Positions 6,720 to 10,384 of a stretch of 10,384 nt of DNA are shown piece by piece (the stretch's first letter is position 1; every line of letters begins with the position of its first letter). The DNA comes from Candidatus Nomurabacteria bacterium (GTDB taxonomy: Bacteria; Patescibacteriota; Minisyncoccia; Phycocordibacterales; UBA9973): the NCBI GenBank assembly GCA_023267415.1, contig JAHFNM010000003.1:6019-16402 (forward strand). Reading direction: 5' to 3'. The notes under the pieces were generated by a model, which saw only the letters and a list, made by a program, of their open reading frames with translations, had not been told where the DNA came from and did not search any database. The position numbers and the translations under genes are program-made.

Positions 6720-7036
6720 GTTTCGAGCCCCTTCTTCCAGCCACCGATCATGCGCCCGATCTCGTCGAGCATCTCGGAGAGGGCGATGAACTTCTCGTTC
6801 GGGACGCACTTGTTCTCCCACGCTATCTGTAAAAAGAACTTGACTCCGTCGAGCTTGGATACGGCCGTCGTGAGCCGGACGATCTTCTGCTCGGGCGCGA
6901 GATACAGGGAAGTGAAAACGCATTCGAGCAACTCTAGGAAGTAGCCGTCCACCTTGGCCCCGAGGGAATAGCGATGGACTTTCGGGAAATCGGAAACTAT
7001 CTTGAACCAGAAGCCGTAAGCATCCTTTGTCTTCAG
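6695..7036 (-). CDS. avd: Avd-like four-helix-bundle DGR accessory protein, 5' end disrupted
   Basis: The minus-strand frame encodes DAYGFWFKIVSDFPKVHRYSLG, then DGYFLELLECVF, KLDGVKFFLQIAWENK and NEKFIALSEMLDEIGRMIGGW. These are the hallmarks of the Avd/four-helix-bundle family, which forms a basic homopentamer that binds the DGR reverse transcriptase and template RNA. The frame has no ATG, GTG or TTG upstream of the family-conserved start. The only standard start inside it, GTG at 6952, would delete the first conserved helix. A CTG at 7036 is one alternative, giving about 113 residues, and is the boundary used here. An ATG at 7083 (MTKAPPP...) is in the wrong frame; one extra base in the 9-G tract at 7063-7071 would join it to this frame and give a normal 129-aa protein. 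The gene is either phase-variable, a recent frameshift, a sequencing error, or uses a rare start. Unusually for a DGR it runs opposite to TR and RT. Confidence 0.75.
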   Translation of the reverse strand: MKTKDAYGFWFKIVSDFPKVHRYSLGAKVDGYFLELLECVFTSLYLAPEQKIVRLTTAVSKLDGVKFFLQIAWENKCVPNEKFIALSEMLDEIGRMIGGWKKGLETKTPAKSK

Positions 7037-7089
7037 AAGGACTGAGGGCGTCTTAATGCTTCGGGGGGGGGTGCTTTTGTCATGGTAGG

Positions 7090-8115
7090 ATGAGTATAGT
7101 GAAAAAATTCTCTCGGCGCTACTTTGACATATTTACAGTCACGACCATCATGATTGCGTGGCGGGCATTCCTCAACGGCAAGCGCAAACGCGCCGATGTC
7201 ATTCTTTTCGAGGCTCGGCTGATGGATAACATCTTCTCTCTGCATCATGACCTGAAGAATCGGACATACGTTCACGGCGGATATACTGCGTTCAACATTT
7301 CCGATCCGAAGCCTCGAAATATTCACAAGGCGACTGTGCGCGACCGATTGCTCCATCATCTTATCTATCAGGAACTATATCGCCACTTTGACTCGAAATT
7401 CGTTCATGATTCCTACTCGTGCCGCGTTGCCAAAGGCACGCTGAAAGCCATAGATCGTTTCCGCGATTTCAGCCGTATCGTTTCGAGGAACGGCACCCGC
7501 GCCTGCTGGGTGCTCAAATGCGACATCCGAAAGTTCTTTGCCACCATCGATCACGCCGTACTGAAAGGCATTCTCGCCGAGCATATCGAGGATGCCGACA
7601 TTCTCTGGTTGCTCGGACAGGTGATCGACAGTTTCGACACCGAGGGAAAGCATGGCGTTGGCCTGCCGCTTGGTAACCTGACGAGCCAGCTTCTAGTGAA
7701 CGTCTACATGAACGAATTTGATCAGTTCATGAAACGGACGCTGAAAGTGAAGCACTATGTCCGCTATGCCGATGACTTCGCCATTCTGAGCGAGGACAGG
7801 GAATACCTCGAAAGCCTTTTGCCGAAGATTGCCGAGTTCCTGGGGTCGAGTCTGAAACTTTCATTGCATCCCGACAAGGTGTTCATCAAGGCGCTTTCGT
7901 CGGGCGTGGATTTTCTCGGCTGGGTACACTTCCCGAAGCATCGTGTCCTCCGACTCGCGACGAAACGGAGAATGTTCAAGCGGGCCGCCGAAAGCCAGAA
8001 GCCCGAAACACTCTCGTCGTATCGCGGGATGCTGGCTCACGGAAATGCGCGGAAACTGGAGGCTCGTTTGAGCGCGATTACTGCACATAGTGCAGTAACT
8101 TCCGACCTGTTATAA
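7090..8115 (+). CDS. DGR reverse transcriptase
   Basis: A 341-aa retron/group-II-intron-like reverse transcriptase of the DGR clade. It copies the TR RNA with errors at adenines, and the cDNA then replaces VR. Visible motifs are the first catalytic Asp in KCDIRKFF (Asp145), the DGR-diagnostic VGLPLGNLTSQ (190-200; most other RTs have QGxxxSP here), the active-site YADD (226-229, Asp228/Asp229), and FLGWVH (275-280) in the C-terminal palm/thumb region. Length is typical of DGR RTs, with no maturase or endonuclease domain. ATG at 7090 is the only start before in-frame noncoding sequence; TAGG directly precedes it. Its start is about six bases from the divergent ATG of the avd-like gene. The C-terminal residues 330-336 are encoded by the right-hand 21-bp palindrome, suggesting the tail is not conserved. 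The bidirectional terminator at 8201 follows. Confidence 0.95.
   Translation: MSIVKKFSRRYFDIFTVTTIMIAWRAFLNGKRKRADVILFEARLMDNIFSLHHDLKNRTYVHGGYTAFNISDPKPRNIHKATVRDRLLHHLIYQELYRHFDSKFVHDSYSCRVAKGTLKAIDRFRDFSRIVSRNGTRACWVLKCDIRKFFATIDHAVLKGILAEHIEDADILWLLGQVIDSFDTEGKHGVGLPLGNLTSQLLVNVYMNEFDQFMKRTLKVKHYVRYADDFAILSEDREYLESLLPKIAEFLGSSLKLSLHPDKVFIKALSSGVDFLGWVHFPKHRVLRLATKRRMFKRAAESQKPETLSSYRGMLAHGNARKLEARLSAITAHSAVTSDLL
8078..8098. repeat. 21-bp palindrome, right copy (TTACTGCA-N5-TGCAGTAA)
   Basis: Same 8-base arms as the copy at 5473-5493, spacer CATAG; because C and G of the spacer pair, it is a 9+3+9 perfect palindrome. It lies inside the last codons of the reverse transcriptase, 12 bases before a TATAAT at 8111-8116. 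Together the two copies enclose the complete DGR. Confidence 0.8.
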
Positions 8116-8125
8116 TGGGGGAATA

Positions 8126-8197
8126 ATGACCCAGAAAATCCAGCCCTATCCCGCTTTTCCATTAGTACACCAGTTCAAACACTGTCACGGAGTGTAA
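8126..8197 (+). CDS. Possible 23-aa micro-ORF
   Basis: ATG at 8126 is preceded by GGGGGA three bases upstream, a better ribosome-binding-like stretch than any larger gene here has. The frame reads MTQKIQPYPAFPLVHQFKHC and three more residues, ending in TAA just before the terminator at 8201. A TATAAT at 8111-8116 sits right upstream. It could be a real small protein, a remnant of a longer gene, or chance. No family is recognised. Confidence 0.2.
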   Translation: MTQKIQPYPAFPLVHQFKHCHGV

Positions 8198-8200
8198 CCA

Positions 8201-8237
8201 CTCAAAAAAACCAGCTCATCGAGCTGGTTTTTTTGAG
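8201..8237. terminator. Strong bidirectional Rho-independent terminator
   Basis: A perfect 17-bp stem (8201-8217 with 8221-8237) with a 3-base ATC loop, GC-rich near the loop (CCAGCTC/GAGCTGG), and with seven A on one arm and seven T on the other. It therefore terminates transcripts from the reverse transcriptase side and from the convergent DoxX gene, which stops at 8246. Confidence 0.9.
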
Positions 8238-8245
8238 GGTGATTT

Positions 8246-8809
8246 CTATATGGTCTCTTTTGCTCCGGTCATTGTTCCCGGGTGCCATGGTGTTCCGATA
8301 AAGCGGAGTGCCCAATAGTCGAGTCCGAGGAATCCGGCCACGCGCCAAGCAAGGATGATGCCTACGGCCAACACGAGGAGGATAGGATTGGTGCTCACTG
8401 TTCCTGCGAGAAGATAATTGAGATTCATCAGGAATCCGAAGAAGGCTGCGATTCCGGTCAGGAGTCCGATGATAAGCGCGATACCCACGAATACTTCTCC
8501 GTATGCGACGAGATGCGACCAAAAGAGGGGATGAGGGAGTATGACATGCGCCAAAAACCATGCGTACCAGCTTTGCACATCGGGATGAGCTCCGCCAGTC
8601 TTTGCCAATGCTCCATTCACGAATCCGGACAGCGCTCCACCAGCTTGGTTGCCGACCCATGCTGGACTATGAATTTTTGACCATCCGGCTTCGAACCATT
8701 GCCATCCGACGTATGCTCGGATGATGAGCCAGAACCAGGCAAACTTTGGGTTCTGCAAAATAAACTGCGTAAACTTAGGTTCTTCGATCACATGATTTGA
8801 GCTGTGCAT
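8246..8809 (-). CDS. DoxX-family integral membrane protein
   Basis: A 187-aa protein with about four hydrophobic helices (roughly residues 23-40, 98-117, 119-137 and 142-160). The run GEVFVGIALIIGLLTGIAAF followed by MNLNYLLAGTVSTNP is characteristic of the DoxX/DoxD superfamily, related to the membrane subunit of thiosulfate:quinone oxidoreductase. In most bacteria the exact role is unknown; redox or quinone-linked stress functions are proposed for some members. RAYVGWQWFEAGWSKI in the first helix region also fits the family. The start is ATG at 8807-8809 with no Shine-Dalgarno motif; a minus-strand TATACT (8860-8855) is a weak -10 candidate. It is convergent with the reverse transcriptase, sharing its terminator, and divergent from the ECF/nrdJ operon. 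Confidence 0.85.
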   Translation of the reverse strand: MHSSNHVIEEPKFTQFILQNPKFAWFWLIIRAYVGWQWFEAGWSKIHSPAWVGNQAGGALSGFVNGALAKTGGAHPDVQSWYAWFLAHVILPHPLFWSHLVAYGEVFVGIALIIGLLTGIAAFFGFLMNLNYLLAGTVSTNPILLVLAVGIILAWRVAGFLGLDYWALRFIGTPWHPGTMTGAKETI

Positions 8810-8889
8810 ATTCGTTGTTTGTTTTTCTAGTAATAATAGGATTCGTCTTTACCTAGTATATCGGATTGTGTCGTTTTAGTTATCCACCG

Positions 8890-8919
8890 TTGCGCCGTTT
8901 TTATCGGCGGGCGTATAAT
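8890..8919 (+). promoter_or_regulatory. Promoter of the ECF S-component/nrdJ operon
   Basis: TTGCGC at 8890-8895, 18 bases, then perfect TATAAT at 8914-8919. Transcription would begin near 8926, leaving about 96 bases of leader before the ATG at 9022. Confidence 0.55.
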
Positions 8920-8928
8920 GACTGTCCG

Positions 8929-9010
8929 ATAGTTTCAGTGTTTCGAAACTATGCAATAAGTATACTCCCCTCCGGCAGTCGCGGAAAGGGGATAACGCGG
9001 AATCGCGGAA
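8929..9010 (+). promoter_or_regulatory. Structured 5' leader with three CGCGGAA repeats
   Basis: Hairpin 1: ATAGTTTC (8929-8936) with GAAACTAT (8945-8952), 8 pairs. Hairpin 2: CCCCT-CCG (8967-8974) with CGG-aa-AGGGG (8982-8991). CGCGGAA occurs at 8980, 8996 and 9004. I do not recognise a known riboswitch; in particular the conserved cobalamin-riboswitch core was not found. The role in regulation is inference from structure and position. Confidence 0.3.
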
Positions 9011-9021
9011 CCAACATCAGT

Positions 9022-9567
9022 ATGCAAACAAGACAATCGCGCGTGCGAGTGCTCGGAGTGTTTTTTGCCTGCCTCCTCGTGCGACTGATCCCGTTTCGAG
9101 CACCCAATATCGAGCCGATCCTCTCGATGCAGATGCCGTTTGCCAAGCGGTATGGCGCCCTCACGGCGTTTGTGTTCGGGTTTGCAAGCATCGCACTCTA
9201 TGACGGAGTTACACTTCGCGTGGGTATGTGGACGGTTGTCACGGCACTTGCCTATGGAATGCTTGGCGTCCTCTCAAACATGTATTTTAAAAACCGCTCT
9301 GCCTCACAAAAAAACTTCCTCGTTGCAGCTGTATTTGGGACCCTCTTATATGACGCCCTGACAGGACTATCTATTGGTCCGTTGTTTTTTCATCAAAGCT
9401 TTGCAATGGCGATTGCGGGACAGATCCCGTTTACCGCCCTTCATCTTCTAGGGAATGTCGTTTTCGCCTATCTCTTGAGTCCTGCGATCTATCGATGGCT
9501 CATATATGATCCGGCACCCACACCTGCTTCTGTTTCATTATCACTAATCCCTTCCCCGTATATATGA
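9022..9567 (+). CDS. ECF-transporter S-component-like membrane protein
   Basis: A 181-aa hydrophobic protein with about five or six helices. The N-terminal RVLGVFFACLLVRLIPF, the loop APNIEPILSMQMPFAKRYG and the C-terminal GQIPFTALHLLGNVVFAYLL resemble substrate-binding (S) subunits of energy-coupling-factor vitamin transporters. The ATG at 9022 is chosen over an upstream in-frame start at 8866, because the extra 52 residues are basic, low-quality sequence that would overlap the promoter. The stop TGA (9565-9567) overlaps the ATG of nrdJ (9564-9566) as ATGA, implying translational coupling. Because that partner needs adenosylcobalamin, cobalamin or a precursor is the most economical guess for the substrate; the sequence alone does not prove it. 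The ATPase and T subunits are not in the window. Confidence 0.65.
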   Translation: MQTRQSRVRVLGVFFACLLVRLIPFRAPNIEPILSMQMPFAKRYGALTAFVFGFASIALYDGVTLRVGMWTVVTALAYGMLGVLSNMYFKNRSASQKNFLVAAVFGTLLYDALTGLSIGPLFFHQSFAMAIAGQIPFTALHLLGNVVFAYLLSPAIYRWLIYDPAPTPASVSLSLIPSPYI

Positions 9568-10384
9568 AAACCATGAAAAAATACGCCTCGCTCAAGCATG
9601 TTCAAAAGCGCGACACAACTATTGTTCCATTCGATCCTAAGCGCATCGAACGTGCCGTTGCCCGCGCTATGCAGGCTGCCGGAGAGGGTGGGGAAGAAGA
9701 GGCGCAAGCAGTTCTGTATCGGATCCTCGATACGATGCTTGCACTCAAAAAGGAAAAGAAACTCGTTCCGTTCGTTGAGACTATTCAAGATATTGCGGAG
9801 AATGCGCTGATTGCTGCGAACTTCCCCCAAACAGCCAAGGCATACATTCTCTATCGCAAGGAGCGCTCACTTGTGCGGGCAACGAAAGGATTCGTCCCTG
9901 AGCGCGTCAAAGAGCTTGCTCTCGAGAGTAAGCAGTATTTCCGCAATCCATTGGCAGAATTCGTTTACTATCGTTCGTACTCGCGCTGGATTCCTGAAGA
10001 GGGTCGCCGCGAAACATGGGTAGAGACCGTTGACCGATACATACATTTTATGAAGGAGAATTTGGGATCAGGATTGACCGAAAAGGAATACGCCGAAGTG
10101 CGTGAAGCCATTTTGAAACAGGAAGTCATGCCCTCTATGCGCCTGTTGCAGTTTGCCGGCAAGTCTGCCAAACGCACAAATGTCTGCGCATACAACTGCT
10201 CATTCATCGCACCCAAGACATTCCAGGACTTTGCCGAGATCATGTATATCTCCATGTGCGGCACCGGCGTGGGCTGGAGCGTGGAGAGCGAAAACATTCA
10301 AGCGCTTCCGCAGATCAAGCGTCAAAGCGGCAAAAAGCTTCCGACGTATGTCATCCCTGACAGCAAGGAAGGCTGGGCCGACGC
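9564..10384 (+). CDS. nrdJ: Adenosylcobalamin-dependent (class II) ribonucleotide reductase, N-terminal part
   Basis: It reduces ribonucleotides to deoxyribonucleotides using a cobalamin-derived radical. The frame runs off the window after 273 codons. Residues about 12-100 form an ATP-cone allosteric domain (VQKRDTTIVPFDPKRIERAV ... FPQTAKAYILYRKERS). Catalytic-domain sequence begins near 140: MPSMRLLQFAG (189-199), CAYNCSFIAP (208-217, with a candidate redox Cys at 212), and MCGTGVGWSVE (231-241). This pattern fits the monomeric NrdJ type rather than class I or III. The start is ATG at 9564, overlapping the upstream stop; an in-frame ATG at 9573 is an alternative that would remove three residues. 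The radical-site cysteine and C-terminal cysteines lie beyond the window. Confidence 0.85.
   Translation, partial: MKTMKKYASLKHVQKRDTTIVPFDPKRIERAVARAMQAAGEGGEEEAQAVLYRILDTMLALKKEKKLVPFVETIQDIAENALIAANFPQTAKAYILYRKERSLVRATKGFVPERVKELALESKQYFRNPLAEFVYYRSYSRWIPEEGRRETWVETVDRYIHFMKENLGSGLTEKEYAEVREAILKQEVMPSMRLLQFAGKSAKRTNVCAYNCSFIAPKTFQDFAEIMYISMCGTGVGWSVESENIQALPQIKRQSGKKLPTYVIPDSKEGWAD

Noticed and set aside
6559..6789. Frame starting at TR and encoding the TR version of the variable segment
   Set aside because: It resembles protein only because TR mirrors the VR codons; after TR it becomes low-quality sequence through the terminator and antisense avd.
6306..6944. Plus-strand frame of 212 codons through the TR region
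   Set aside because: Arg/Ser/Pro-rich, crosses TR out of the VR frame and runs antisense through the Avd-like gene; no family likeness.
7033..7359. Minus-strand frame antisense to the reverse transcriptase
   Set aside because: It is an RT shadow; only its last part from ATG 7083 matters, as the possible out-of-frame start of avd.
8202..8660. Second minus-strand frame inside the DoxX gene
   Set aside because: Arg/Ser-rich alternate frame of a clear DoxX gene, also running into the terminator.
8866..9021. N-terminal extension of the ECF S-like protein to an upstream start
   Set aside because: The extension overlaps the promoter and leader hairpins and is basic with no membrane character; ATG 9022 fits the family.
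1..10384. CRISPR array, tRNA or rRNA genes
   Set aside because: No regularly spaced direct repeats and no recognisable tRNA or rRNA segments were seen by eye.

Overview
The window looks like a chromosomal segment from a small-genome bacterium, most plausibly Patescibacteria/CPR (Parcubacteria-like). This rests on gene content and style rather than a marker gene: a compact diversity-generating retroelement (DGR) with an Avd-type four-helix-bundle partner, an ATP-cone class II ribonucleotide reductase next to an ECF-type S component, a DoxX protein, and almost no Shine-Dalgarno motifs ahead of the start codons. No rRNA, tRNA or CRISPR array was seen.

Region 1 (1-5458), restriction/defence-like. 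The window opens in the 3' end of a PaeR7I/XhoI-family restriction endonuclease, followed by an unrecognised small gene. A tight three-gene operon comes next: a C5-cytosine DNA methyltransferase (743-2038), a 687-aa protein with two GHKL ATPase folds (an Hsp90/MutL-like one at the N terminus and a histidine-kinase-like one behind an H-box at the C terminus), and a 448-aa protein that starts with a receiver domain and ends in an unrecognised domain. This looks like a two-component relay wired to a DNA methyltransferase. I cannot assign it to a named defence system.

Region 2 (about 5473-8098), a DGR. A promoter drives a 196-aa target protein whose C-terminal codons form the variable repeat (VR, 6140-6253). 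The template repeat (TR, 6561-6674) lies about 420 bp downstream. Over 114 aligned positions, 17 differ and all 17 are adenines in TR, the signature of adenine-specific mutagenic retrohoming. An Avd-like gene lies on the minus strand next to TR. Its frame loses its natural ATG through a 9-G homopolymer. The DGR reverse transcriptase (7090-8115) follows on the plus strand. Two nearly identical 21-bp palindromes (TTACTGCA-N5-TGCAGTAA) sit at 5473-5493 and 8078-8098 and bracket the whole cassette.

Region 3 (8116-10384), housekeeping-like. A strong bidirectional terminator separates the reverse transcriptase from a minus-strand DoxX-family membrane protein. A divergent promoter with a structured leader then drives an ECF-transporter S-component-like protein that overlaps, by ATGA, the start of an adenosylcobalamin-dependent ribonucleotide reductase (nrdJ) running off the window. 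The overlap suggests that cofactor (cobalamin) uptake is coupled to its consumer.

The strongest results are the DGR and its TR/VR pair. The most novel-looking items are the paired palindromes around the DGR, the homopolymer-broken Avd gene, and the methyltransferase / double-GHKL / receiver operon.
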